Shown one piece after another: positions 24,534-36,385 of a stretch of DNA of 64,000 nt. The notes beneath the pieces were generated by a model that worked only from the letters and a program-made list of their open reading frames with translations, ran no database searches and was not told the DNA's origin. The translations under genes were made by a program, and so were the position numbers. This stretch comes from Epiperipatus broadwayi. Lineage: Eukaryota > Onychophora > Udeonychophora > Euonychophora > Peripatidae. The stretch covers positions 723,096 through 787,095 of the forward strand of contig JAQFVV010000346.1 of NCBI GenBank assembly GCA_028023455.1, written 5' to 3'. The stretch's first letter is position 1, and each line of letters starts with the position of its first letter.

Positions 24534-24840
24534 TAAACATCACATCACTATTTCTTATGCTTGCTCTTAACTGTTATTAAAACAGGCAAAACTCTCTATA
24601 CATATTGCCACTCAGTCTAAGCCAGAGTAATAAGTTAAGAGCAAGCATAAGAAATAGTGATCATGTGATGTTTATTGGCTTAAAACCAATCCTGCCTAAT
24701 AGGATAGTGGTGGATATGGTTATTAAAGAACCAAAAACACCAAAATATATGGGTACTGAACTGAGTTCAGACCTATATGACTACATAAGCTGATGAGCTT
24801 GGATTGGAAATATTATAGTGTTTTCAATGCTGGATGGTAC
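24534..24840. repeat. P5 second partial unit and inverted partial unit
   Basis: 24534-24628 repeats the first ~95 bp of the unit in the same orientation. From about 24631 the sequence turns round and gives an inverted 205-bp piece containing the VIKEPKTPKYMGTEL and SDLYDYIS frame. Direct and inverted partial copies side by side are typical of PLE insertions. Confidence 0.6.
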
Positions 24841-24844
24841 TGGA

Positions 24845-27100
24845 AATCAATGTCTATATTGACATTTACGACTAAATGATCAGAAAAGGTGACAAATATG
24901 AGTTGGTTTGATGATGAAATTAAGATCAGGTGAGTAGAACAATAAGTTGATTAGGGAAGAGCTTTTTGGTGTAGAAGGATATATAGTTTTTAGGAAAAAA
25001 TCCCTCAGCATTCATTAAGTTTTTATCGATCAGATGCAGATATTTGGAAACAAAATCACTATAGGATATTCTAAAGTTTCCTAAAAGTATGGTTGGGTCG
25101 AGATTAGTAGATAAAATTAGATTGATATGATTAATTAATGATAGTATTAATTCAGTTTTACTGTATAAGTAGTTATAATGGTGATTGTAAAGGCATTATG
25201 GTATAGAGTGATAATACTCAGTTTTCATTTAAAAATAAAATTTTAAAATATTGAAAGGGAGATTTCTGATGTATTAATATTCCAACTCCTGCAGCGGCAG
25301 TAATGGAATGGGAAAGTCTAAGAAAACTATATCTACTTAGATATCTATAAGGGTCTGTGTAGTTAATGAGGGTATGTTTTGTTTCAGTGAGCAGTAGGAT
25401 GTTAAGCAACATAGAGAAAGTGTGTGCGTAAATTGGGTGGAATTTATAGTAAATAGGATTAGTTATATAGATTAAAAGATAGGTAATTATAAATAAATAA
25501 AGTATACATTAATAGAACTCTTTCCCAGGATTACTTCTGGAAAGAAATTAATACAATGCCATAACTTACTAATTGTGGGAAGTTTTCTCCAGATATTACG
25601 GTGAAGTTTGAAATTATTGTTTAGTCTAAGCTTAATAAGGTCTTCTATCGGAAGTTTACTTTTATTAAAGGTCTTTTGGCTATCCATTTCCATTTTGAAG
25701 AGCATGTAATAAAGAGGACTTTCTTAAATATTTCTTTTATCAGTTAGATGATAATATTAACTGGGGTGTGGAATAGGTGAAAGTTCATTTTTATTGCAGG
25801 ATTCTGGGGTATTGTTTATTATATTTTCTTTTGGAATAGTAAATCTCTTGGAAGGTTTTGATTTGTTTTTGATCTTGATGACCTTTTATGAGTATCAGCT
25901 CCTGCCATCACGGTTATTTGTTCTTGGGTTAATTGAGATATATCATCTTTGCCTTACCTAGTCCAGTAATACATGGAAGCCTCACTATTAGCAGAGTCTC
26001 CAGATAAATGTTTTTTTTTTTCCTGAGTGGGATGGACAATTGGATGGATCATTTTCATTTAGTTCATTCAATTAGTATAAATGGATCCTGGCTATTTTTA
26101 TGTAATGAAAATGTTTTTTTTTGTTTTTTTTTTTGGGGGGGGGGGGTGCTTAGGACTGATTTTCTTATTTTTAGTCAAAATTAAATCTTCATCACTGGAA
26201 CAGTTAGAAATATTTTTAAAAACAGTTTGTGTGCTAGTATCCATTCCTGTGTCTGATGGTGACTGATTGCTTATTATCTGTGTAATTTTGGTTTCTGAAA
26301 GAGGACTATTTTCTGTGAAGAATGGAGATTTATATATACTATTTTTTTCTATGGATGATCTTATGATGTCCTTTCTGAAAAAGTTTTTGCAGTCATTTGG
26401 AATTATTTTTGAATAAGACTTGTATTGAATTCTGATATAATAGCCCTAAAGCACTGATGTGATAAATGATTTTTTAATCCACGTTGGCTACAGAAACACT
26501 TTTGAATGTGATAACTAGAGGTGATGTTTCAGTTGAATGCAGTATGGATATGTCTGTTAGCTGGATATTTTTGTTTAAGAGTTCGATTGAATATTGTGAT
26601 GTTGGTAAGCACTGATATAGTTGCTCTTTTTTCTAGAAGATACTTAATATTTGAAATTTTTCCATATTTGTTGAGTAATTCCTGTAAGTCTTGAGCTATG
26701 AAATTGACATGACAGTTTTTGATTTGCCCTTCCCCTCCTACTGCTGCTATGTCTACTACTATTGCATCTTATTTATTTTTAAAAAGTAAATGGTCTTCAT
26801 TCAGATACAAATGTAATCTAATAAATACATCAAATGTTATAAACATGAATGTTCTAGAAATCAAGTGAATAACTTATAAAATACAAATGGATAATATGCT
26901 TTGTTATTTTATTGTTATTGCCATTCTTAAAAAAACAAAAAACAATTAAATCATAAATAAATATATGCCATTTGTTTACTTAAAGCTACTTTAGAGTTCT
27001 AATTATTTATTAAGCGCACAGGAAGTATATGTAAATACTTTTAAGACAGGCTACAACCTGCATCAAATGCGGCTTGAAAATTTATAATAGTCAAGCAATA
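24845..27100. other. INTS7 intron made largely of LINE remnants
   Basis: The stretch contains the LINE pieces described separately. A 12-base G run lies at about 26135-26146. 26700-27100 is AT-rich with nothing recognised. Confidence 0.5.
25218..25412 (-). pseudogene. LINE endonuclease fragment
   Basis: The frame contains LTETKHTLI, corresponding to the LQET-type strand of exonuclease-endonuclease-phosphatase folds, and AAGVGILI, corresponding to the conserved GVGI strand. The matching SDH box lies out of frame at about 24877-24885. The enzyme nicks target DNA for LINE integration; here it is broken. Confidence 0.55.
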
Positions 27101-27200
27101 TTCAAAACAAAGTAAAACTCTCCATACAGTAGTGATCATGTGATGTTTAGTCAAGCAATATCTTTATTTTGCCAATAGAGGGACCTCTCGAACCATGTCA
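27100..27200. repeat. P5 fragments
   Basis: Two short pieces of the P5 unit (AAACTCTCCATACAG and GTGATCATGTGATGTTTA) lie next to each other in opposite orientations. Confidence 0.5.
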
Positions 27201-28289
27201 CAAGACTTTGTGAATTTTTCTTTTGATCACATTGTGCAATAGTTGAGTGTTTAATTTGTTTTTATCCTGAGAATATTTAAACATTAATGATTACTTGCAC
27301 AAACATTAATAAGCAGTTATATTATAGAACATTAATGATTTAGAGAGATATCAAAAAATTATTTATATTTAGTTGTTTGTTAGCATAAATTAGATTTAAA
27401 AAAAATTCTCTTTGTGTCTACTTTATATTTTGGCAAGTAATCAAGTCTCATTAATTGTATTTAATGACAAACCTGAGAGTAAGCTATTCAGTAAATACAT
27501 TCTTTGTGTTTATGCTATGAGTTTGATTTAGTTACTTATAAGATGTCATTTCAAAAAATAATCTGCTATCATATTAACTACCAATAAAGTTGGACACATA
27601 GCTGAGAAAACTTCTTGTTTTCTATTTGTTTATTATATAATTAAAATGCCACTTTTCTGTAATGATGATCTAGATATATAAAATTTAAAGGGCATTTGAA
27701 TTAATGAACTTTTATGTAGGATTTAAAGAATTAACATACTCATTCCTAGTTATACACTATTTTAATTTGAAGTATTGGTTTCCTTATTTTCATATTATTA
27801 TAATCAGGTATTAGCAAACCTGCACCTCTCAATTTTGTTGTTCTGTTACAATTAGCCGACCACATCCTTGGGATATAATAAAGATTATATCATTATCATT
27901 GTATATTCCATATCAATTTAGCTTTCACTTGTGATGCAAATTTGTTAATAAAGCTCTTCACCTTTTTATTTTACCATTTCGATTTGGTGCCCACCCGTAC
28001 CATTACAATACCTTATCACATATTTCATTTTAAAATAGGATAGGCAAAAATGGATTGAGCAGCATCTGGGGTACATGTTTGTACCAATTTGTATTCTTCA
28101 GTCACTAACTTCCAAATTTCAGCATACTTTTTCCCTCCCTCTTTTTTAAAAAATGATCTCAAAGAGTGTTATGAATTTATCAAATAACTTTGCATAATCA
28201 TATCCTAAAGCAACTAGATGTTTAACAATTGACATTTCAAAGTACCAGGGATTTTCTACAAGCAACAGATAATTCTTAATACTTATTAA

Positions 28290-28505
28290 ATCACTAAACA
28301 TCACATGATCACCATTTCTTATACTAGCACATAACTGTTATTAAAACAGGCAAAACTCTCCATACAGTGATGCCACTCAGTGCCAACCAGAGTAATCAAT
28401 GGATGAGTAGGCACTAGATGGGGATTTTATGCACAAGCCTTCTGGCATCCATTGATTACTCTGGTTGGCACTGAGTGGCATTACTGTATGGAGAGTTTTG
28501 CCTAT
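28290..28505. repeat. P5 palindrome
   Basis: The left arm is 28292-28398 in the plus sense of 24109-24230. The right arm, from about 28400 to 28505, is its inverse, sharing AGAGTAATCAATGGATG, GCCACTCAGTGCCAACC and AAAACTCTCCATACAG. The hammerhead segment is absent. Confidence 0.65.
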
Positions 28506-28640
28506 TTATTAAATCCTAAAATTTGCTCTTAAATCTCTTATATAAGAAAGCTAAATAATTTGAATTGGTCATATAGATTTCTAGAGAATTATCAATGCCA
28601 TTTTGTTTATTATGGTTCATGCTACATATGTGTTTAAAAT

Positions 28641-28680
<40 letters not shown>

Positions 28681-28681
28681 T
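28641..28681. repeat. (AC)n(AT)n microsatellite
   Basis: About 13 AC units are followed by about 7 AT units without interruption. Confidence 0.9.
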
Positions 28682-29712
28682 ATGGATAAATTTAATAACA
28701 GTGAAAATATATTTTATGTTTCATAAAATGTATATTATAATAATAATACCAATGAAAAACTATCGTTTTATTAAAATTTTAATTAAATTTTTAATAAAAT
28801 TTTAAACTTTCCTGAATAGTTTTCCATTACTATTATTATTATATTTAAATTAAGGAAAGAAATTATTTTATCAAAATGAATCGATACTAAAGATAGATTT
28901 TATTTTAAACCCAGATGTAACAGTTGAAAAATTATGCAGTATTTGGTTTTGTATTCTCCTCATAATAGATGCTTAATTTTTCATTAATCAGATTTTTAAT
29001 TCATTAATAATTTACTTTAATTAGGTATAATGACACATCTCCGATATCTAGTTATGTCAGTCTGAATACTGCAGTCTTCAAAAGCAAACACTTAATTTGC
29101 CAAATATGTCAATCTATAAACAACAACTGAGCTCAACAAGTTTTTCAACTTCTCTGTTGTTATAATTACTGTTCATTTTCACATCTTATTAAAGTCCCGC
29201 AATGATAATAATGGATAATATTATATTATTCTAATATAATACTTTCATGTCAGATCAAACAAATTGCCAAACTCTGTTCATTTTGCATAAAACATTTTTT
29301 TTCCCAATTGCCTTGAAAGATTTTATTTTTGCCATAAATTTTTCATTGTATTTTGAAAACACTACTGTAATTAAATAATGGTTTGTTCAAAAGAATCACA
29401 AGTTTTCTGGTATAATCAACACTTGAAATTATAAGAAATACAACTGTCACGCATCAATATGCATTGTGAGCGCAATTTCTGATTGAAGCAAGGAGTGGGT
29501 AGATTTACTATTCTTATCAATTTTTCAAGTAAATTTAAGAAATTGTATTATTTTTATCATGAGAACTTAATATTTCAGATTCTATTGAAAGTATTAGGCT
29601 CCATTTTTCTGAAACTTTAATTAACAATTTTCTTACCTTTGACAAATCTTTTATAAATGGCTCAATTCACAACTCTTCTACTATTATAAAGTCTTCAATA
29701 TTATCATATATA

Positions 29713-30147
29713 TCAGGGGTGAGCAATTATTTTGGCTCGGGGAAGAAGGTGGCGGAGAGCCGCATCAGGGGCCACTTTGTGGAAGCAAAGGTTAGAAGAT
29801 CGCACCTTTTTTTCATGACACAATAAACACACTGCTTTATTCCCTGTATTACCAAATAAATATTTGTTTGTCCATTCTTCATTAAACACATGACATTCAT
29901 CGCCAATTTTACATTTTTTCAGAGGGTTCCCGGTTTCACTAAAGTTGGAAATGTATATATTTGCTAATGCAAAGACAAAATTGAAATTAACCAGATCAAC
30001 TGGAAAAGCAATGCACATCGTATCTACACTGCGCATGTGTATTGACATGGCCATCCTAGTGGAAAATACAAGATGAATCTTCAACCGCACACAAGAAGGA
30101 AATCTCAGTTCAAGGCGGATTTCTCTGATTGTCTTGGTGGGCTGCAT
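29713..30147 (-). pseudogene. hAT transposase N-terminal fragment (BED-finger-like)
   Basis: The frame contains KIGDECHVFNEEWTNKYLF followed by KAVCLLCHEKKVRSS. This resembles the N-terminus of hAT and domesticated hAT proteins (GTF2IRD2, ZBED5 and SCAND3 type): an ECRxFxxxWTxxYFF start, then a CLxC zinc-binding pair. The expected NLxRHxxxxH half of the BED finger is degraded (NLCFHKVAPD), and the RNase H-like DDE domain and dimerisation domain are absent. The upstream 60 codons show no domain. It reads to the left TIR. Confidence 0.65.
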
Positions 30148-30201
30148 AAAAACTCTTAGCAGGCTGCATGTGGCCCTTGGGCCGCTATTTTCCCACCCCT
30201 G
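29714..30201 (-). mobile_element. Non-autonomous hAT transposon, 488 bp, with 8-bp target duplication
   Basis: Terminal inverted repeats CAGGGGTGAGCAATTATTTT (left) and CAGGGGTGGGAAAATAGCGG (right, reversed) fit the hAT consensus CAGGGGTGG. They are flanked by identical 8-bp ATATATAT at 29706-29713 and 30202-30209. The flanks are low-complexity, so the duplication alone is weak, but the TIR and length make the boundaries firm. The element carries a 144-codon frame with a BED-finger-like region (separate entry). It is an internally deleted derivative without a catalytic domain. Confidence 0.85.
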
Positions 30202-30324
30202 ATATATATGGTTAGTACAGATAATTTTTGATTTACATATTTAATGCATTCTATAAGTTTTTTAAAAATTGAAAATAATTATAAATCTATTGCTGTATTA
30301 AAATGTGATTTCTTAAATGTTACT

Positions 30325-30670
30325 ATGATCATCACATGATCACAATTCTTTATGCTTACACAAGCTGTTTACACAGAGGCTAAACTCTCCATACAATAGT
30401 ACCACTCAGTGGAAACCAAAGTAATCAATGGATGCAGGAAGATTAGCTTTATAGTTAGCTAATAAGGTAAAAGGTGGGTGCTGGGGGTTGCATTAGATTT
30501 TAAGATCTAGGTGTAATGCTCTCAGATCCAAGGCTCCTCACTGATCAAAGTCACAAGCTAAAAACTAGTCTGGAGATATTGAATGAGTAGGCATTAGATA
30601 GAGATTTTATTCACAAACCTTCCATTGATAACTCTGGCTTCCACTGAATGGCACTACTGTATGGAGATGT
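30325..30670 (+). repeat. P5 repeat copy with degenerate hammerhead
   Basis: 30325-30440 is in the sense of 24109-24230. From about 30465 the inverse sense follows, including the hammerhead region at 30530-30575: CTGATCA in place of CTGATGA, AAAACTAGTC and stem I partner TGGAGAT. A module TGAATGAGTAGGCATTAGAT follows that is missing from the 24-kb copy but partly present at 28400. Confidence 0.6.
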
Positions 30671-31199
30671 TACCATGATAAGAATATTTTTGGAGACATT
30701 TATAATAGTATATAAACAATGGATGTTTTGTAATTAACAATTTTACAATTAATAAACTTTATTCTGCTATTAGCAAATACAAGAATATTTTTATAATTTC
30801 TAAGAAAATTCTGGACTCTCAGAGTGATTTTACATCTCACATTTTGTCACTACATTAAATTGATTAATAGAATGGTAAGAAATCTTTTTTTTTATATTTA
30901 GATATCAGGAGTTATCAAAAGATGAGAAAAATTTATAATGTAAAAATCAAATTGGAAAATCAAATTGCACAAAATGGTAGAGCTATTTCACATTTTATTT
31001 GTGAAACAGAAAAAAATTAAAACTTTTTTTTTGTTGTTTCAAGATTGTTTTTATTTAATAAATATAGTTTCTATTTTTATAATTTAATAGGATTTAAATT
31101 TATGTTTTGGGAAATGAAAAAAAAAATTTTACTCAACATAAAAATGCATCTTTTTTTTTCAATTCCTTTAAATACAATTGTTATTTTTAATATTTTATT

Positions 31200-31375
31200 T
31201 TAACATGTCATACCATTTACACCTTTCTTAAACACTTTTACCAATACTTTTATTTATATCAAACTAACAGTTTTGACTGTCCTGCAGTCATCATCAGAGC
31301 TACAATATTCAAATATATAATTATACAATTAATACACTTATCCATATATTGATATACATAATTAAATACACAATA
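31200..31375 (-). mobile_element. P3 Penelope-like element, outer end of minus arm
   Basis: This segment is the inverse of 33800-33960. It contains a damaged hammerhead (CTGATGA at 31291-31297 minus; GAAA replaced by CAAA). It is cut off from the rest of the arm by the TIR element inserted at 31376-32472. Confidence 0.7.
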
Positions 31376-32472
31376 CACTTGGGGCTCTTTTTACGCGGAC
31401 TTATTTAACACGATTTTGAAGTTATGCGATTCGTGTTTCACCGGAAGTCAAACTCCGATAATGCGCTATTACTTTAAATAATAAATTTCACGCACTTATG
31501 TTATATTGAAAATAATAGCACATTATTGGAATTCGACTTTCATCTTAGTAATTTCAATATTTTCAGTGCTTTATAATAGTAAGATTTTATGCAATAATGA
31601 AATTAAAATCATGATTTCCACATTTTATGTATACACATATTAAATTTTACAAGATTATAATGTAAATTTGTTCAAACATTGTACGTGTTAATTTTGCATT
31701 TTAAATCACATTCTGTTTTTGCTTTTTAAAAAAGAACGTAATCAATTATTAATCATTTAGTGTCTGCAAGTTTATTTTTAAAAGGTGAATAATAGCAGTG
31801 GGCACCATTAAAATTGAAAATTAAAGACAAAAATAAGAATTTAATTTTTAGTTGTTTCATTAATTACTAATTATGTTGTCACCAGAAAACCATTAACACA
31901 ACATGATATAAAGGCTGTAGAGTTGACAAAGATTATGTTGTGGAAATGGGATGGAGCAGAATATGGGAAAAATTAGACTGGAGAATGTAAAATTAAGTAG
32001 CTAACAAGTTTTTCTTGGTATAATTGCTGAGAGATTCTTGACTTCGTTTAAGGAGTAGCTACATCACATCACATCAGAAGAATCTGTTTTTTTATCAATT
32101 AGCAAATGAACCTGTTTAATGGCAAATAGCGATAATAATTAAAACGTGTATAAAAAATGTAAATTACTGTAAATTATGCATAAAAATATATTGTTTTGGA
32201 TAAAATTACATATTATAGTTTAAAAAAAGTTTGTCTTGTATCAATTTTTATTCAAATTTGAACTTTTTTATTAGTCATACTTCATTTCCTTATTTTTTTT
32301 TTTGCTCGAATTTTAAAGTAATTTTACGTTGGTGCTTTGCTTTTACGAGAATTTTGAAAAATCACAGACCGCATCCCCCCCTTTTCAATGTAAGTTACGT
32401 CTATTTTTGCGCAATTTTGTTTGCGTGCGTTTTCTGAGGAACCTATCTATCGCGTAAAACGAGACCCAGGTG
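31376..32472. mobile_element. Tc1/mariner-superfamily-like TIR element, 1097 bp, TA target duplication
   Basis: Terminal inverted repeats CACTTGGGGCTCTTTTTACG and CACCTGGGTCTCGTTTTACG are each flanked by TA (31374-31375 and 32473-32474). The host P3 sequence resumes across the insertion (TTTATA, then TTG-GTATTTAAT), which fixes the ends exactly. No transposase or DDE domain is visible. The open frame 32231-32437 looks like noise. The TIR style recalls pogo/Tigger-like families, but assignment below superfamily is inference. Confidence 0.75.
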
Positions 32473-32474
32473 TA

Positions 32475-33152
32475 TAAACAAAAATAATTATACATTTTAA
32501 TATGATCTTTATAAATAATCATTTCCCATTTTATTACATTATCTTCTAAATAATTTTATCAATATTTTATATTAATTTATTTTATACCACTTTATTTTAT
32601 TTTTTTAATTATTATTTAATATAATAATCATAACTTTAACATTTATTTTACTATTTAATGCATATTATTATCATTTTTCTTATAATATAAAATCAACATC
32701 TAACCTTGTCTTGTTTTTATTAAATATTTCTATCAATTAACATTACCCACATTACAAATTATTTTTTGTTTTTTATTACAAAAAATTACTTACTTCTTGT
32801 TAATTCTATTACCAAAACCCAACTGACAAAAAAATTCAAAATTTGTACTTGTTTAATCTTTTCAAATTCTAATTATTATTAATAATTGTTTATAAAATTA
32901 TTGTTCTTACCCTGAAATCCCTATTGAGACTTGGTTTTATACTCTTAATCAAGATTGCCTCTTTAATTTTCCTATCCCTTCTATTATTTATGTAATTAAT
33001 CATTTTATACAATCTTTTTCAAAGCTATGACCTGTTTCTAATGAATGCAAATAAATAGGTGATCTCTTATCATATTTATGTTGAATTAATCTGGTATAAA
33101 TTGAATTCTTTGTTTCTCCCACATAATTAGTTTTTATATTTTTACTTTTACA
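32475..33152 (-). mobile_element. P3 Penelope-like element, inner part of minus arm (GIY-YIG)
   Basis: Minus strand 33130-32910, with frameshifts, shows the end of a PLE protein: NYVGETKNSIYTRLIQHK, LHSLETGHSFEKDC and AILIKSIKPSLNRDF. This is the YVGET half of GIY-YIG, the conserved GH block and the terminal LNRD motif. An untranslated stretch of about 430 bp follows towards 32475. Confidence 0.75.
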
Positions 33153-33965
33153 TGATTTTACCTATTTATTTGCATTCATTAGAAACAGATCATAGTTTTA
33201 AAAAAGATTGTATAAAAATGATTAATTACACAAATAATAGAAGGGATAGGAAAATTAAAGAGGTAATCTTGATTAAGAGTATAAAACCAAGTCTTAATAT
33301 TGATTTCAGGATAAGAATAATAATTTTATAAACAATTATTAATAATAATTAGAATTTGAAAAGATTAAAAGAAAAAAGTTTTAAAAAATGACAATAGAGG
33401 GAGGGTTAAACAAGTACAAATTTTGAAATTTTTTTGTCAGTTGGGTTTTGGACATAGAATTAACAAGAGGTAGGTAATTTTTTGTAATATAAAAAATAAT
33501 AATAAAATAAATGTGGGAAAAGTTAATTAATATAAATATTTAATAAAAATAAGACAAGATTACAAGTTGATTTCATAATATAAGAAAAATGATAATAATA
33601 TGTATTAAATAGTAAAATAAATGTTAAAGTTTATAATTATTATAATAAATATTTTAAAAAAATAAAATAAAGTGATATAAAATAAATTGATATAAAATAA
33701 ATGCTGATAGAATTATTTTAAGAGTAAAGTAATAAAATGGGAAATGATTATTTATAGTGGTCAGATTAAAATGTATATTTATTTTTTGTTTATATTGGGT
33801 ATTTAATTATGTATATGAATATGGTGATGAGTTTATTAATTGTATAATTATATATTTGAATATTGTAGCTCTGATGATGACTGCAGGACAGTTGAAACTG
33901 TTAGTTTGATATAAATAAGTGTTGATAAAAGTGTTTAAGAAAGGTGCAAATGGTATGATATATTA
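33153..33965 (+). mobile_element. P3 Penelope-like element, plus arm of palindrome
   Basis: This inverted partner of the minus arm begins within the GIY-YIG domain. 33161-33331 is a clean 56-codon frame (LHSLETDHSFKKDC, IKEVILIKSIKPSLNIDF) ending in TAA. The 3' untranslated region runs to the hammerhead at 33871-33906 and ends with AAGTGTTTAAGAAAGG near 33945. Confidence 0.8.
33871..33906 (+). ncRNA. Hammerhead ribozyme (P3 family), core intact
   Basis: CTGATGA (33871-33877), stem II ACTG/CAGT around CAGGA with a closing G-T pair, GAAA (33894-33897), then a short stem III ACT-GTT-AGT and T as the cleavage-site nucleotide (33906). The very short stem III is the known style of PLE hammerheads, which act better as dimers. 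Stem I is only weakly supported. Confidence 0.65.
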
Positions 33966-33969
33966 TAGT

Positions 33970-36000
33970 AGAAATCAATACATAGAAAAAGAAGTAGAAA
34001 ATTATATTTTATTTTAGTTATGTTTAAAATTAATTTTTATAATATTTATGCTAAAAAATAGTTTAGGTTTGCCAGAAACTATTCCAACTGTAAGCCACAT
34101 ACTTAATTTTGAAAAATTAGCCTAATTTAGATAATTCATTTTTTGATCATGGTCGTAAAGTGTTTAATATATTCAATTTTGAACTGTGAAATTGGTTTGC
34201 AGTTAATGAAGGAAAGGTATTTTTTATCTCTTTTTCATATTTAAGAAGTTGATTAAAAAAATAAAATTAACTTGCTAGCACTAATAAATGGTAGACACTT
34301 TAACTTTGAATAATATAATAATAAAGTTAATTTAGAAAAATGTGTAAATAAATTTTACAATAAGCTAAAAGTAATACTTTTAACAAGGCTGTAAACCTTA
34401 GCAATGAGCGTCTGAAAAAATCGTCACTAGGGACCTCTGTAGGTCTTTAAAACACATGCTTACGCTATGAAGAAAAGAGAGAATCCCTTCTTTACTTCAA
34501 CCTACTTTTATATATAAATAGGTGAAGCAGAAGTGTTTTGATCTAAGAGTGTGAAGCTATTAAATACTTCACTAATTAAGTCCACAATTCTTATAATACA
34601 TTAATACTCGCGAAATCTTACGATTTACTACGAGTTAATGAAAAGATCTTATAGTAAGAAATATATTATGATAATTTAAAGTTGTAATTATAAATTTTAT
34701 TAAACACTCACTATTATTTCAGTAAGTTTTAACAAGGCTGTAAATCTTGGAGTGCCATACACAATTTTATCTTATATATAAAATCCATATTTTCTCTCTT
34801 GTCTGATTGGTGATTGTATGAATGTTTGTCCAATGTCACATGTCAATTCACAACCACTATGTTTATACGAAGAAAGTAATTCCACCATTAAATAAAAAAT
34901 GCTGGAAAAAAAATCAGTATGTGTGCTTTTAACTACTATTTCGCAGTAAAGATTCCCAACCAGTTGCAGAAACAGCCACAAGTGCCAATTTGTAATTCGG
35001 TGTTAAAGTGCTCAGTGCTATCATGGTCCATCAATTCCCTAATATAGTTCAGATGAATGACATACTCAGCAATGTTTACTAAAAAAACCATATATTTACA
35101 TTAAATCTTTAAAAAAAATTTGTTAAAGCATCCAATGAAAAAAAGCTACAGGCTTTACAAGACTGGATTCATCTGATATATTAATAAAATGTCTTCAGTT
35201 TACGTTGAAAGCCTATACATTTCATTATTTCTTTATTATCTTTTCAAAATTTAATGTATAGTATTTTGCATAAAAAATTTCTGAGTTTTTCTTGATAACA
35301 AGACCATGTAAGCGAAAAAAGTTATTGAAAAAAAAAATGTTGCCCAGAGCATATTTAATAGCTATGAAAGCCAGAGATTTTGCAATTTACTTTATTTTAA
35401 AAATAAAAGTATGGTAGTTAATTTTTTTTTCTTATTGTTACTGTTTCAATGAATGCATGAGTGAACACACATATATAAATGTTGAAACAGTAAGATTCGT
35501 ATTCGAATCTTAAGTTTCACCTTTTTCTGTCGTCTCTCACTGACCGGTCTATCCCGCCCAAATTTAAACTTTTTGATATCGAATTGTGTGTGTAACAATA
35601 TTAAAAATGTATAAGTATATGTAGAATTCAGCATAAACACGCACACATTTCGATCTCAAATTAAAGGCAATAAATAGGGATAAAATAATATAATTTAGAT
35701 TTCTTTTAGTTATATAATTTTGTATAATTTTAATCATTTATTGTGGATTATAAAGTTCGTATTTATTGCTTTGTTTAAATTTCGTTTAATAATAATTCTA
35801 AAAAAATCTGATGTAATATTTAATTAAAAGTTAAAATAATCTTATGTTCCCTTTTTGTCTTTGAAATTTAAAAGCATCGGTCAGTGATAGATAATAGATT
35901 AATTAAAGAAAAATTCCCCAAAATGTAATTAGTAAATGTAAAATGTAAACAATAGAACGGCAGCTTCCTTTAATTAAAAACCAACAAAATGCATTGATTA
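33970..36000. other. INTS7 intron, no gene recognised
   Basis: A short repeated phrase TTTTAACAAGGCTGTAAA occurs at about 34377 and 34727. Minus-strand frames at 34772-34981 and 35446-35646 show no family. 35170-35480 is related to 40600-40990 (separate entry). Confidence 0.5.
35170..35480 (+). repeat. Dispersed repeat, copy 1 (partner at 40600-40990)
   Basis: Shared blocks with 40.6-41.0 kb, in the same order, include CTTCAGTTTA, TTTATTATC, AGCATATTTAATAG, TTTACTTTA and GAATGAATG/GTGAATGA-type ends. Divergence is high and no coding content or terminal structure is visible. Confidence 0.45.
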
Positions 36001-36385
36001 TCCTCAGGGCAGATTAAGTAGAACCTAAAAATACCTTAACAAAAATGTGAAAGATCAAGATAAAAAAAGAGGCCATCTTAGACTTGCTGCAGACATTCAC
36101 TTAAACTTTAGCTTTGCTCTCGATCACTGAGAGTCCCCAAAATATAAAAATAATTTGTTCCTGCCAAGGTATGACCAAGTAAAGCACCTAGATTATTCTC
36201 CATCGGGAGATGGCCTATCGGATGCCAAACTTTCCATTGCCTGTCATAAATTCACCATGAAGATCTGCTGCCTGAAATAAATGAGAAAGTTGCTGCTGCT
36301 GTGAAATTAAATGAAATATCTAAATACAAGAAAGAATTGCCACTCGTGAACTTTTTGCTGCTAAACTAATAGAATCAGAAAACTT
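36000..36385 (+). pseudogene. Unassigned coding remnant A
   Basis: A GC-richer patch holds a 42-codon open segment (36152-36280; includes FLPRYDQVKHLDYSPSGDG and SIACHKFTMK). A shifted frame follows with LLPEINEKVAAAVKLNEISK to about 36370. The residue composition is protein-like across the shift, suggesting a pseudogene with a small indel. I do not recognise the family. Confidence 0.35.

Larger units (their letters stand above)
23600..26700 (-). mobile_element. Degenerate APE-type LINE, interrupted by a P5 repeat
   Basis: On the minus strand, from right to left, are four parts. First, a cysteine-histidine finger-like block CFCSQRGLKNHLSHQC near 26460-26510 and an acidic serine-rich stretch (26150-26450), which fit an ORF1 product. 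Second, an apurinic-endonuclease-like segment at 25218-25412 (LTETKHTLI, then AAAGVGILIHQ). Third, a conserved TFSDHLVVNV near 24865-24890. Fourth, beyond the insertion at 24109-24840, reverse-transcriptase motifs LPQGSRLSVLFF (about 24075-24110) and CYMDDIVILL (23968-23979 for YMDD). RT motifs before LPQGS are missing. Frameshifts and stops are frequent. The clade is unclear; the layout suits CR1, L2 or Jockey-like elements. Confidence 0.65.
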
